Positions 1 to 9,823 are shown, counted from the stretch's first letter. The stretch is 64,000 nt of DNA from Flavobacterium sp. CS20 (GCF_018080005.1 NZ_CP073015.1:2756501-2820500), one strand, 5' to 3'. Made by a program: numbers and translations. The notes: generated by a model not told the origin, from the sequence alone.

Positions 1-83
1 CTATCATTTTCCTTGGGATGAATGTGTTAAAATTTATTCCAATTACTTATGGGGAAAAAATTGAAATCATAGAAAATGGATAA
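1..83 (+). CDS. C-terminal end of an unidentified protein (partial)
   Basis: An open frame enters from the left edge and ends with TAA at 81-83, giving 26 residues that end in ITYGEKIEIIENG. The first part is hydrophobic (IIFLGMNVLKFIPI). Too little is present to recognise a family. The gene would converge on the minus-strand gdhA terminator and the MITE-like repeat that follow. It could be a chance open frame. Confidence 0.3.
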   Translation, partial: IIFLGMNVLKFIPITYGEKIEIIENG

Positions 84-209
84 ATCCATTCACAATCAAA
101 TATTTGCAAACCCTAACCAGCGGTTTAAATCGTTGGCTATGGGAAATGCACAATCCTAAGCGTTTCAACGGTTTTAAATAGCATTATTCGTTCAAATTGG
201 TATAAATTG

Positions 210-415
210 ACGTGAGTTCGATTTGTTGAAAACTGTAAATCAGATGATTGCATTTTTTTGTAAGCAAATTTTGTCATTTCGAACGAAGAATGAGGAGAAA
301 TCTCATCCAACTGAGATGTATCGTCGCTCATGCTTCGCTCTATCGACATGACAAATGATTAAATATCTGTATTTTATATGAATATATTTTATTGGAATTT
401 ATATCGAACTCACGT
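210..415. repeat. MITE-like repeat, copy 1
   Basis: About 206 bp bounded by an inverted repeat: ACGTGAGTTCGAT at the left and its complement ATCGAACTCACGT at the right. A second, partly diverged copy lies at 5960-6165. The middle contains a nested imperfect palindrome, from TTTGTCATTTCGA to TCGACATGACAAA, of a kind common between genes in Flavobacteriia. There is no credible coding capacity. A clear target-site duplication is not visible. Confidence 0.65.
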
Positions 416-450
416 TAAATTACTTATTTCGTCGGTCACATTTTAAGCAA

Positions 451-479
451 AAAAAGCTCGGCAAATGACCGAGCTTTTT
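451..479 (-). terminator. Rho-independent terminator of gdhA
   Basis: An 11-bp perfect stem (AAAAAGCTCGG / CCGAGCTTTTT) with a 7-nt loop and T runs on both strands. It lies 22 bp beyond the gdhA stop and can work in both directions. Confidence 0.85.
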
Positions 480-501
480 TGATTTTTAGCGAATTGTAAA
501 T

Positions 502-1851
502 TTAAACTGTACCTTGAGCAAGCATTGCATCTGCAACTTTTACAAAGCCTGCAATGTTAGCACCTTTGACATAATCTATACTGCCATCTTCAGTTTTGCC
601 ATATTTTATGCAAGCATCATGGATGTTTTCCATAATGTCTTTCAGCTTTTGGTCAACTTCTTCAGAAGTCCAACCGTATCGCATAGAGTTTTGCGTCATT
701 TCAAGACCTGATGTTGCTACACCGCCTGCATTAGAAGCTTTGCACAGTGAAAAAATCACATTTTCCTTTTTAAAATGATTAATAGCATCTAAGGTACATG
801 GCATATTGGCACCTTCAGCAACAACTTTAACTTGTTTGTTAACTAGTTTATAAGCATCGTCACGGTCAAGTTCATTTTGAGTAGCACAGGGCATTGCAAT
901 ATCAATTTCTGTACCAATATCCCAAGGTTTTTTTCCTTCAAAATACTCAACATGGTCAAATTCATCTGCCATTTCATAAATTCTCCCTCGGCGAACATTT
1001 TTTAGATTTTGTAAATAGGCAAATTCTTTTGAGTGAAATCCTTCTGATGAATATACAAATCCAGATGAATCTGACAAGGTAACAACTATTGCTCCTAACT
1101 GAATTGCTTTTTTATATGCATATTGGGCAACATTTCCTGAACCAGAAATTGCAATTTTCTTGCCTTTTATTCCTTCATTTACATATTTCAACATATTTTG
1201 AGTATAGTAAACTACACCAAATCCTGTAGCTTCTGGTCTCATAAGTGATCCACCATAAGACAGACCTTTACCAGTCAAAACACCTGTAAATTCATTTTGC
1301 AGGCGTTTGTATTGCCCAAACAAATAGCCAATTTCTCGAGCACCTACGCCAATATCGCCAGCGGGAACATCTGTATCATTCCCAATATGTTTGGCTAATT
1401 CTGTCATAAAACTTTGACAAAAACGCATCACTTCGTTATCTGATTTTCCTTTAGGATCAAAATCTGAACCGCCTTTTCCGCCTCCAAGTGGAAGTGTGGT
1501 TAAGCTGTTTTTAAAAACTTGCTCAAATCCGAGAAATTTAAGAATACTCAAATTTACGGAAGGATGAAATCTTAATCCGCCTTTATATGGACCAATAGCA
1601 GAGTTAAATTGAACGCGATAACCTCGGTTAACTTGTATTTGACCTTCGTCATCTAACCAAGTTACTCTAAAGGTGATGATACGCTCAGGCTCTACCATGC
1701 GCTCTAAAAGCATTTTGTCTTGATATTGTGGGTTTTTCTCTATAAAAGGAATAACTGTTTCTGCAACTTCTTTTACAGCTTGCAAGAATTCTGTTTCTCC
1801 TGGGTTTTTTTGTTCTACTGAGTTTACAAATTCTTCAATTTTTGATTTCAT
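502..1851 (-). CDS. gdhA: NADP-type glutamate dehydrogenase
   Basis: This cytosolic enzyme interconverts 2-oxoglutarate plus ammonium and glutamate, usually with NADP(H) in this hexameric ~450-residue class. The 449 residues fit the family length. The N-terminal half has the substrate signature around GGLRFHPSVN and the lysine-rich PLGGGKGGSDFDP loop (about residues 90-130). The Rossmann half has GSGNVAQYA near residue 240. A perfect -7 box (TATATTTG on the minus strand, 1895-1902) lies about 45 bp upstream of the ATG, although no good TTG is seen at -33. It is a single-gene unit ended by the hairpin at 451-479. Cofactor preference is inferred from the subfamily. Confidence 0.95.
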   Translation of the reverse strand: MKSKIEEFVNSVEQKNPGETEFLQAVKEVAETVIPFIEKNPQYQDKMLLERMVEPERIITFRVTWLDDEGQIQVNRGYRVQFNSAIGPYKGGLRFHPSVNLSILKFLGFEQVFKNSLTTLPLGGGKGGSDFDPKGKSDNEVMRFCQSFMTELAKHIGNDTDVPAGDIGVGAREIGYLFGQYKRLQNEFTGVLTGKGLSYGGSLMRPEATGFGVVYYTQNMLKYVNEGIKGKKIAISGSGNVAQYAYKKAIQLGAIVVTLSDSSGFVYSSEGFHSKEFAYLQNLKNVRRGRIYEMADEFDHVEYFEGKKPWDIGTEIDIAMPCATQNELDRDDAYKLVNKQVKVVAEGANMPCTLDAINHFKKENVIFSLCKASNAGGVATSGLEMTQNSMRYGWTSEEVDQKLKDIMENIHDACIKYGKTEDGSIDYVKGANIAGFVKVADAMLAQGTV

Positions 1852-2047
1852 AATTATGGATATGGTAAAAAATTAGACTTATTTTAATAAAACACAAATA
1901 TAAAAATATTTTAGGCTTTTAAATTAAAAAAATGATAAAACAAAGACATATTTTGCAATTTAAGTTTAAACCCGTTTTATAATTTTTATAATTACATTTA
2001 CAGTCTAATATCTACAATAAAACATAGACTGATTTAGTTATATTTAT

Positions 2048-4360
2048 ATGAAAGTTGTAAAACTAATTTTTTGTCTTTTTATCTACAATTTAGGGTTGGC
2101 TCAAGATTTTTCTAATCAATGGACGGGCTATTTTTCATACTTAGATATCCGAGATATTTCAGTAGGCAATGACAGGGTTGTTGCAGCTGCAGAAAATGCT
2201 ATTTTTGAATACAATCCTATTTCTCAAACTCAACTTAAAACGGATGCGGTTAATGGCTTAGAAGGTAGCGAAATCAGTGCAATTCATTATTCTGAAGCTT
2301 TTGGTTTAAGCATTATTGGCTATGAAAATGGTCTATTGCAAGTAGTTATGGATAACAATGGGCAAGTGTTTACCATTGTTGATATTTTGAATAAACAAAC
2401 CATTGCTCCTGATAACAAAAGCATTAATCATTTTTTAGAGTTTGAAGATAAGGTGTTTATCTCAACAGAATTTGGCATTGCAGAATATAATCTTGCCAAT
2501 TTAGAATTTGGAGATTCTTTTTTTATAGGTCAAAATGGAGAGCAAATCAATGTAACACAAACCGCAGTTTTTAACTCAACTATTTACGCTTCAACTTTTG
2601 GCGGTTCTGTTCGATTTGCCAATGTTGATGATCCAAATTTAGTTGACTTTGATGTTTGGCAAACCATAGGCTCGTCCGACTGGCGTGGCATTATCAATTT
2701 TGAAAATCAACTCCTTACCGTTAGAGTTGACAATAGTTTATTTGAAATAGAAAATAATAATTTAAACTTTATCAGGCAGTTTCCTAATGAAGTCAAGCAG
2801 TTAAATCAAGATGAAAACCAACTCATTGTTGTGACACCAAATACCGTTCACATTTTAAATGCTCAACTTAATGAAATTGGTCTTGTCAATGCTTTATTTG
2901 AAGACATAGAATTAGATACCAATTTTAATACAGCTAGAATTTTAAATGACAATTTATTTATTGGCGATGCTAAGTTGGGTCTTTTGCACATGGACGATAT
3001 CAACGCCACCACATTCCAAAGAGTAAGTCCAGATGGACCAATTTTAAATTCTGTTTTTAGCTTGACCAGTTTTCAAGATGAACTTTGGGTTGTTTATGGT
3101 GGTTATAATCATTTTTTTGTTCCTTTTAGAGTAGAAAATCGAGGCGTGAGTCATTTTACTGGTGAAAATTGGTCAAATTTAACGACTGAAGATCTCGGAA
3201 ATACTAGGCTGATAAGTGATGCAACTGTAGATATCAATAATCCAAGTCGTGTTTATTTATCGAGTTACAGAGATGGTTTACTGATTTTAGAAAACGAAGA
3301 AGTTGTAATCCGATTAGATCCAACAAATTCAAATTTAGAAAATACTGATGGAGGGAATGGTCCTATAATAGGTAACACAAGAATTGGAGCTTCGGTTTTT
3401 AATAACCAAGGCGATTTATATATGAGTAATTCTATTACAGAAAATCCTTTAAAACGATTAACAGGCAATAATCAAATTGAAATAGCAGATTTATCAGACA
3501 CTTTTATTGAACCTTTTGGCACAAGTTCTGGCAAAGTTGCAACAGATAATCAAGGTAATGTCTATTTAGCAACTTTTAGATTTGGGTTGTTTGGTTATCA
3601 GCCATCAACAGGTTTAAGCGGTAAAATTGCTAGAGATGTTGAGGGCGTTGATCTACCAGAGGTGTTTGAGCCTAATCCTGCCATAACGGCTATGGAATTT
3701 GACCACAACAATAGACTTTGGATTGGTACAGCAGAAGGACTACGTGTGGCTTTCAATCCACAAGCAATGTTTGATGAAAATGCTCAACTTAATGTATCGC
3801 CTATTATTTTTTTAGAAGACGGCGTACCTCAAGAGTTGTTGTTTCAACAATTCATCACAGACATTAAAGCCGATGGTGCTGGTAATATGTGGATAGCCAC
3901 AGCAGATTCTGGCGTATTTCAAGTTAATTCTACAGGTCAAGAAACTTTAAATCAATTTACACAAGACAATTCGCCATTGCCTTCCAATAGTGTAATTAGC
4001 ATTGAAATCAATGGTGCAACAGGCGAGGTCTTTTTTGGTACTGATAGAGGTTTGGTTTCGTTTCAGAGCAGAGTAACTGACGGCGTTGATAATCTAGAAA
4101 ATGTCAGGGTGTTTCCCAATCCAGTAAAACCTGGTTTTTCTGGTGTTGTTACCATTGATGGTCTTACTGATAATGCCAACGTAAAAATCACCGATGTTAC
4201 GGGTAACTTGGTGTATGAAAAATTTGTCTCTGGCGGAAGTATTCAATGGGATACACGTGCTTTTGGTAAACATTTAGTGGCTTCAGGCGTCTATATGGTG
4301 CTTATTACTCGTGAAGATCAAATTGAAAATCAAGTAAGTAAAATTATGATTATCAGATAA
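2048..4360 (+). CDS. porZ: PorZ-like type IX secretion beta-propeller protein
   Basis: 770 residues with a signal peptide (about residues 1-18, ending LGLAQ). A long WD/two-component-type beta-propeller region follows, with repeats of the form NNRLWIGTAEGL and GNMWIATADSG. The C-terminus is a type A T9SS sorting domain (about 685-770, starting near VRVFPNPVKPG). Length and order match PorZ, the surface protein that presents anionic lipopolysaccharide to the T9SS sortase. Neighbour support: recO starts at the base where this gene ends (TAATG overlap), an arrangement I recall for porZ in this phylum. A generic propeller protein with a sorting domain is the alternative. Confidence 0.8.
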   Translation: MKVVKLIFCLFIYNLGLAQDFSNQWTGYFSYLDIRDISVGNDRVVAAAENAIFEYNPISQTQLKTDAVNGLEGSEISAIHYSEAFGLSIIGYENGLLQVVMDNNGQVFTIVDILNKQTIAPDNKSINHFLEFEDKVFISTEFGIAEYNLANLEFGDSFFIGQNGEQINVTQTAVFNSTIYASTFGGSVRFANVDDPNLVDFDVWQTIGSSDWRGIINFENQLLTVRVDNSLFEIENNNLNFIRQFPNEVKQLNQDENQLIVVTPNTVHILNAQLNEIGLVNALFEDIELDTNFNTARILNDNLFIGDAKLGLLHMDDINATTFQRVSPDGPILNSVFSLTSFQDELWVVYGGYNHFFVPFRVENRGVSHFTGENWSNLTTEDLGNTRLISDATVDINNPSRVYLSSYRDGLLILENEEVVIRLDPTNSNLENTDGGNGPIIGNTRIGASVFNNQGDLYMSNSITENPLKRLTGNNQIEIADLSDTFIEPFGTSSGKVATDNQGNVYLATFRFGLFGYQPSTGLSGKIARDVEGVDLPEVFEPNPAITAMEFDHNNRLWIGTAEGLRVAFNPQAMFDENAQLNVSPIIFLEDGVPQELLFQQFITDIKADGAGNMWIATADSGVFQVNSTGQETLNQFTQDNSPLPSNSVISIEINGATGEVFFGTDRGLVSFQSRVTDGVDNLENVRVFPNPVKPGFSGVVTIDGLTDNANVKITDVTGNLVYEKFVSGGSIQWDTRAFGKHLVASGVYMVLITREDQIENQVSKIMIIR

Positions 4361-5079
4361 TGTTTGTCAAAACCCAAGCTGTTGTTATTTCTAACGTAAA
4401 ATATCGTGACTCTGACTTAATTGTAAAATGTTATACCAAGGCTTTAGGCAGTGTAACCTTTATGGTAAAAGGGGTTTTGAAGTCAAAAAAAGGAAAATTT
4501 AGAGCTTCTATGTTTCAGCCTTTAAGCTTGATCGATATTGAAATGCAATACCGCAACAAAAGCCATTTAGAATATTTTAAAGAAGTTCAACTCTCACATC
4601 ATCTCAACGAGTTACAGAGTAATGTTTATAAATCATCTTTGGTGATGTTTTTATCTGAAATCCTAAAGTCAGTCATTGTTGAAGAAGAACAAAATGTAAA
4701 ACTATATAAATTCATAAATGAGAGTGTTTTATATTTAGAAAACACAACAAAATACGCCAATTTTCATATTGCTTTTATTTTAAAACTTTCTTCATTTTTA
4801 GGCTTTTATCCACATCTTTCAACTCATAAGGATGAAATTTATTTTAACCTCAGCGAAGGCTTATTTCAAAATTTTGAAAGTCCTTATACATTAAATCTTG
4901 GACTCTCAAATCTGTTTTCTGAATTTATAAGAAACGACTTTAACAATAACCAACATTTGCAACTATCAAAAAAACAACGCTCAGATATTTTAAAACTTCT
5001 AATTAATTATTATGAGTTGCATATTGAAAATTTTAAATCGCCTAAGTCACTTGAAGTTATAGAGCAAATTTTTAGTTAG
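4360..5079 (+). CDS. recO: DNA repair protein RecO
   Basis: RecO works with RecF and RecR to load RecA on SSB-coated single-stranded DNA during gap repair. The 239 residues match the family. The N-terminal OB fold starts with the typical KTQAVVISNVKYRDSDLIV and continues to GVLKSKKGKF. The helical C-terminal domain has SSFLGFYPHL. The zinc-binding cysteines of some RecO proteins are absent, as is usual in Bacteroidota. It is translationally coupled to porZ and overlaps the convergent lipoprotein gene by 8 bp. Confidence 0.92.
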   Translation: MFVKTQAVVISNVKYRDSDLIVKCYTKALGSVTFMVKGVLKSKKGKFRASMFQPLSLIDIEMQYRNKSHLEYFKEVQLSHHLNELQSNVYKSSLVMFLSEILKSVIVEEEQNVKLYKFINESVLYLENTTKYANFHIAFILKLSSFLGFYPHLSTHKDEIYFNLSEGLFQNFESPYTLNLGLSNLFSEFIRNDFNNNQHLQLSKKQRSDILKLLINYYELHIENFKSPKSLEVIEQIFS

Positions 5080-5866
5080 TTTGATTAGGATACCAATCTA
5101 ACAGACTAACTTCTATTGCATCGTTCTGAGATAAAACCAATTCTTTAAATTTTTCTACATCATAAATGTATGGTTTATCATCTTTTAAACCCCTGTAATG
5201 ATAAGGCAAAACTTTTTTAGGCTGAAAAGAAAGCACAGCTTCGGCGACTTTTTCTGGAGACATGGTATATGGCAAATTCATACACATAAATGCAAGGTCG
5301 ATATCTTTTAGACTTCTCATTTCTGGAATGCCTTCAGTATCGCCACTGATATATACCTTATAATTATCTTTAGAAAGCACATAACCGTTGCCCCGACCTT
5401 TTGTATGAAACTTCAAACGCCCTTCAGTAACATTATACATTGGAATACCTTTTATGTTAAAACCATGAAAATCAAAAGATTCACCGTTTGAAAGTATTTT
5501 AGTTTTATTTTGTAATTCTTTTGGCATCTTTTCATAAACCGCTTTAGGTGCAACTATATCATAAGTTTGCGGTATATTTTGTAAAGTTTCTATATTCAAA
5601 TGGTCTGGATGAATATCAGTAATTAAGACTAAACTTGGCTTAGGCATATCTCTAAAAGCATCGGCTCCGCCAGTGGGGTCTGCATAAATCACCTCATCAG
5701 CCCAAGTCATCACAAAAGTAGCGTGCTCTATTGGCATCACTTTAAAAGGACTTTCTTTTTTTGCTTCAGTTTTTTGTTGATGTTCTGAAGTTTTGTTGTC
5801 GCTTTTAGGTTCAGATTTACAACTTACAATCAATAATAAAATGGAGAGTTTAAAAAAGGCTTTCAT
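5072..5866 (-). CDS. MBL-fold metallo-hydrolase lipoprotein (UlaG-like)
   Basis: 264 residues starting with a lipoprotein signal (LLLIVSCKS, lipobox Cys near residue 16). A UlaG-like metallo-beta-lactamase fold follows: HATFVMTW near residue 50, then the metal motif in divergent form (TDIHPDHLN, near residue 83), ISGDTEG and a late histidine in LPYHYRG. Family members are metal-dependent hydrolases of varied substrate, so the reaction cannot be named. The lipid anchor puts it in the cell envelope. It is a single gene converging on recO. Confidence 0.85.
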   Translation of the reverse strand: MKAFFKLSILLLIVSCKSEPKSDNKTSEHQQKTEAKKESPFKVMPIEHATFVMTWADEVIYADPTGGADAFRDMPKPSLVLITDIHPDHLNIETLQNIPQTYDIVAPKAVYEKMPKELQNKTKILSNGESFDFHGFNIKGIPMYNVTEGRLKFHTKGRGNGYVLSKDNYKVYISGDTEGIPEMRSLKDIDLAFMCMNLPYTMSPEKVAEAVLSFQPKKVLPYHYRGLKDDKPYIYDVEKFKELVLSQNDAIEVSLLDWYPNQTN

Positions 5867-5959
5867 AATGTCAAAATTTTATTACAAATATAAATAAAAA
5901 CATTGAAAACCTGAGAATCAAATTTTGAGCATCATCAAGACATCTTGAGAGTATTTTAA

Positions 5960-6165
5960 TGTGAGTTAGATTTATTGAAAGCTGTAAATCAGATGATCAC
6001 ATATTTTGTAAGCAAATTTTGTCATTTCGAACAAATAATGAGGAGAAATCTCATCCTACTGAGATGTCTCGTCGCTCATGCTTCGCTCTTTCGACATGAC
6101 AAATGATTAAATATCTGTATTTTATCTGAATATATTTTATTGGAATTTATATCGAACTCACGTTA
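5960..6165. repeat. MITE-like repeat, copy 2
   Basis: Second copy of the 210-415 element, about 206 bp in the same orientation. The left inverted repeat has decayed (GTGAGTTAGAT against GTGAGTTCGAT) while the right end is intact. It lies just outside the left edge of the toxin island. Confidence 0.65.
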
Positions 6166-6209
6166 TTTTATAATGTCAAAAAGCCTTGTAAACATTAGGC
6201 TGTGAAGTT

Positions 6210-6281
6210 GTAGCGAGGAGCAGTCCCGAAGTGTGGGGAGAACTACCGTACGCCTCGGGCGTATATGAATCCGACGCTCAC
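6210..6281 (-). repeat. tRNA-Met-derived fragment at left edge of island (possible old attachment site)
   Basis: These ~72 bp are nearly the same as the unit repeated at 29,598-30,446. They contain the 3' end of the tRNA-Met gene at 30,447-30,520 and its ATGAATCCGACGCTC anticodon/D-side segment. The middle is replaced by the TACGCC..GGCGTA hairpin seen in the array. An integrase remnant follows directly, so this is best read as the left junction of an integrated element. Confidence 0.6.
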
Positions 6282-6294
6282 AAAAACAACAAAG

Positions 6295-6560
6295 AAATAC
6301 AACAAATTTCCTATTGCAATACGTATAGCAAAAGACAGAGAAACCAGATATGTTTTCACAGGTAAATACGTAGCATAAAAAGACAGGGATAGCTATAACA
6401 GCAGATTAAAAAAAACTCATCCCAACTCTGCTTGAATCAACAATAACAACTGAATCAAAAAGCTCACTGAAGCTGATAACGCCCTGTTAGAAGCGACTTC
6501 ACATGATGAAACAGTAAGCAAATTCAAAAGAAAGTAAAACGGAAAGCTAAAAAGGTTTCT
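6295..6560 (+). pseudogene. Tyrosine recombinase (integrase) remnant
   Basis: One frame reads KFPIAIRIAKDRETRYVFTG, then a stop, KDRDSYNSRLKKTHPNSA, another stop, and IKKLTEADNALLEATSHDETV. This is the arm-binding/SAM-like N-terminus of flavobacterial phage-type integrases. At least three in-frame stops interrupt it and the catalytic domain is absent. It abuts the tRNA-derived fragment, as integrases do at tRNA attachment sites. Identification is from remembered family sequence, not a search. Confidence 0.6.
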
Positions 6561-6644
6561 TTTTTCAAGCTTACCAAAAAGAATGCTTTGAACAGGCTGA
6601 GAATTTTAAGAAATATAATAGGTGACTTTTTTAGGTAAACCAAG

Positions 6645-8101
6645 TTAGCGTTTCAAGGTAAAATGTCCTGTAAACACTCTGCCATCCTCACGTTCTACCC
6701 TGAACCAGTAATCGTTTAATGGCATAGCTTTACCGTTAAAAGTGCCATCCCAGCCAATTCCTGCTGGATTTATATCAGCGATTAATTTCCCGTATCTGTC
6801 AAAAATGTAAATCTTGGTAAATATTTCCTGAACTGAATTTATGATTTGCCACCTGTCATTAATGCCATCACCATTTGGAGTGAAAAATTGAGGATAATCC
6901 AATAAATAAACCCTTCGTAAGATTTCACCACAACCATTTTTATCTCGGATATAAACCAAATATTCATAGTCTGTCAGAGTGTTGAAAATATTAGAATCCT
7001 GATAATTTATTCCATCTATTGAATATTCATAATCGCCTTTGCTTTCAACAAAAATAGTGATTGAATTGTTGTTTTGAGACCAATCTACAACCGTAATATC
7101 GTTTATTGAAGCTTCGTTAGACAATAGTACTTCAAAACTTTTTGAAGTTTCACAACTTAATTCTGGGTAATTAATAGTTGCTGTAATTTCATAACTACCT
7201 GGCTCTGAAATTGTAATTGATGATGAAGTTTCCTCGTTAGACCAAAGGTATTCATCATAACTGTTATCAATGCTAATAATCAAAGGTTCACCCTGACATA
7301 AAATGAGTTCATCTTCAAGGTTTATAATTGGTGTTTCTAAAACTTCAATTTCAAAAGATGTGGTTGAAAAACAGGGTGTTGCATTATTGTTTTCTAATCT
7401 GACATAAAGGGTTTGTGGATTGTTTTCATTAGTGTAGTTGCCTTCAATAGGGTTTAAATTATTTTCAGCATCAGCTAAAGTTTTGTGGTAAGAGATAGAA
7501 TTTTCAGTGCCTGACAAACCGTTTAAAATAGCTTCATTTTGCTGACTCAAATCAAAAGGTTCTACATTATCATTTTCTAAATCACACAAGTAAAGATTCT
7601 CGGGTGTAGAAGCTATTGGTAAAAAGTCAATGCCAAGTTCAAATTCAGTAATGGCAAAGCAATTATTCAAATTACTGCTATCTGTAACCCTAACCCAAAT
7701 GGTTTGAGGAAGTGAGGTGTTTTCAAAATTAGTTGGACTAGATATAAAGTTTATGCCAATTTCAGTATCAGCTAAAGAGGTGTGGTAACTGACTAGTAAA
7801 TTGCTTGTATCTTCTATATTACTTAAAACTTCATCTTCAACAAGAGTCAAATCAAATAATGCAATATCATCTTCATCACTATCACAAACTCTTAATTCAG
7901 CTGGGCTGTTTAATTCGGGAATAGGAACAGCCCGGAGTAATATTTCAAAAATTTGTTCGCAATTTGTAGAATTATCTAAAGCATTAACATAGATTGTTTG
8001 TTCACCTTCTGTTTCGTTTTGATAAGGTGATGTCAAAGAATTGGTTTGAGATGAAGCATCATTGAAAGAAGTATGAAAACTAAGACTTATTTCAGGGAAT
8101 C
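6645..8101 (-). pseudogene. T9SS type B (gliding-motility C-terminal domain) adhesin, 5'-truncated
   Basis: The C-terminus has the CHU_C/type B sorting domain: FFTPNGDGINDRWQI, IFDRYGKL, GWDGTFNGK. Upstream are repeated ~100-residue modules with the pattern LxxCDxDxDDxxxFDLT..SYHTSLADAE..I, typical of large secreted adhesins. The frame runs past the first possible start (TTG at 8036) through FPEISLSFHTSFNDASSQ to about 8101, where it meets the IS5-like remnant. The promoter, signal peptide and most of the protein are therefore gone. Confidence 0.8.
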
Positions 8102-8342
8102 TCTAAAAACCAAATTTCACTAAAAAACATCAAAAATAATTATTTTATATGATTGATATTTAGTATTTTAGCGGGTATTATGAAGTGATATAAAAGACAC
8201 AGAGATTACGGTTTTTTTGACCAAGATATTAGATTAAGTAAGTTATCTCAATTAAGAGATCCATTGGTTAAATTAGTCCAAAATATTGAATTTGAAATGT
8301 TTAGGGAAATAATTGAAGTAGGCTTATCAAAAGAAGCTAAAG
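8101..8342 (+). mobile_element. IS5-like element remnant (5' end and transposase N-terminus)
   Basis: From ATG 8180 the frame reads MK, a TGA, then YKRHRDYGFFDQDIRLSKL and SQLRDPLVKL..IEFEMFREII. This matches the start of IS5-group transposases. The TGA at codon 3 (probably once TGG) and the missing body show it is dead. The segment joins the adhesin at about 8100 and runs into Rhs coding sequence at about 8343 in another frame, so both ends are recombination junctions. Confidence 0.6.
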
Positions 8343-8396
8343 GACAACACTGGTGCACCTCATGAATTTCATTTAACTTTACCCTTTGGAGAGACC

Positions 8397-9335
8397 ATGG
8401 CAGAACAACGCAAACCCGTAGCAGACTATTACAACTCTTGGAAGTTTACAGGAAAAGAGTTAGATGAAGAAACAGGCTTATATTATTTTGAAGCAAGGTA
8501 TTACCAACCGAGTTGGAGTGTGTGGTTGAGTGTTGACCCGCTGGCGGAGAAATATCCAAGCATCTCACCGTATGCATATGTAGCTAATAATCCTATTAAT
8601 GCAATTGATCCAGATGGCAGGGAAATTATATGGTTAAATTGGGGTGGTAATTATTCTAAAATTATTAGAGCTCTAAACAGAACAGGAACTTTTAATACTA
8701 TTTTCACACGTTTTATTAAAAATCAAGATAATGTATTTATATCTCCATCTTCTGGGGGTTATATGGGTTATGCCCCATCGACAAGAGGTGCAAATGGATA
8801 TAATATTAATGTAGGAAGTAATGGTTTTTTAAATGGAGGTAGATTAACTGCTGACCCTACTTTGATTGCAAAAGTAATAATGCATGAAGGTTTGCATAGT
8901 AGGTATCATATGGCAAGAGCTGAAGGAAATCTATCAGATTACCCTACACTAGAAAGGCATTATAATAAACAAGGTACAACACCAGGGTATGAAGGAGACC
9001 ATGAAGCAATGGCTGAAGGCAATATTCCCACGTTTGTGCAAGGAATGAGAGAGTTTGATGCTTCTTATGGTACAGAGCATTCTGATGACTGGTACAATGC
9101 AATGGCTTGGTGGGGTAGTTTAAGTCGTGCTACTGATGATTGGAAGAATTTAGATGCATCCACGCAATCTACGTATAAGTCTATACAAAATAACGAACGA
9201 AAATACATGAAATATTTAGATGCTAGAGCGACTTATTTAGGAGATAAGACAAAGGCTAATCGAAACGCAATGAATACTGCTAAAGGAAATGTCGATTGGA
9301 AATTATATAAACAAACTAGAACTGCAACAGAATGA
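8397..9335 (+). CDS. Rhs-core fragment with putative zinc metallopeptidase toxin tip
   Basis: 312 residues from the first ATG. The Rhs frame continues upstream to 8343 without a better start. Residues 1-78 are the end of an Rhs core (FTGKELDEETGLYYFEARYY, then WLSVDPLA), ending at DPDGR. The tip has IMHEGLHSRYH, an HExxH zinc motif, followed by an acidic helix (HEAMAEGN). It lacks an N-terminal core, signal peptide and XRE/CHC2 front part because the IS5 remnant replaced them. It is probably not expressed as a secreted toxin. The next gene overlaps by 4 bp (ATGA). Confidence 0.65.
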   Translation: MAEQRKPVADYYNSWKFTGKELDEETGLYYFEARYYQPSWSVWLSVDPLAEKYPSISPYAYVANNPINAIDPDGREIIWLNWGGNYSKIIRALNRTGTFNTIFTRFIKNQDNVFISPSSGGYMGYAPSTRGANGYNINVGSNGFLNGGRLTADPTLIAKVIMHEGLHSRYHMARAEGNLSDYPTLERHYNKQGTTPGYEGDHEAMAEGNIPTFVQGMREFDASYGTEHSDDWYNAMAWWGSLSRATDDWKNLDASTQSTYKSIQNNERKYMKYLDARATYLGDKTKANRNAMNTAKGNVDWKLYKQTRTATE

Positions 9336-9823
9336 AGTATTTATTAAAAATATTGATTGTGTTTCTTTTTGTTTCCTCTTGTAAGCAGTCAAAGCCTGAT
9401 GTAACGCAAAACAATAACTTAAATGGTTTTTCGATTACGAAATCCTCAAAAGAAGTAGTAAAAACAGATGCCGTTAAGGAACAAAAATTTAGATGGATAC
9501 AGTATAAAAAAGTTCCAATTATGGATACAAATGATACAATACCAGTAAAAAACTGTTACTTGACAATAAAATCCAACGTTGTATCAATTTACGTAGATGA
9601 AGCTCTAACTGAAAAACACAATTTAGTTAGAGATAATCAATATTCTTTTCCAAGTTATTATTTTGAAGATAAGCCTGATGATATATTGCAATATCTTGAT
9701 AAGGAGCAAAGTAAATTAGTTATCAAGCGGGATAATTTTGATGGAATACAGGAGATACTATATCAAAAAAAGTTTCTAAACCCAAAGCCTCGAATTAATC
9801 GGGGCTTTTACTTTACTACATAA
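9332..9823 (+). CDS. Lipoprotein, candidate immunity protein for the 8397-9335 tip
   Basis: 163 residues with a lipoprotein signal (IVFLFVSSCKQS). No family recognised. The ATGA overlap with the toxin tip and the envelope location fit an immunity protein. The last ~12 residues (from NPKPRIN) are encoded by the terminator hairpin at 9784-9809, so the original stop may have been lost. Confidence 0.6.
   Translation: MKYLLKILIVFLFVSSCKQSKPDVTQNNNLNGFSITKSSKEVVKTDAVKEQKFRWIQYKKVPIMDTNDTIPVKNCYLTIKSNVVSIYVDEALTEKHNLVRDNQYSFPSYYFEDKPDDILQYLDKEQSKLVIKRDNFDGIQEILYQKKFLNPKPRINRGFYFTT
9784..9809. terminator. Terminator between cassettes
   Basis: The inverted repeat AAAGCC(T)CGA / TCGGGGCTTT is like those at 23803 and 25905 that close other cassettes. 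The lipoprotein frame reads through it. Confidence 0.6.

Noticed and set aside
137-349. 70-residue minus-strand frame
   Set aside because: It lies across MITE-like copy 1 and its palindrome; not conserved as an open frame in copy 2.
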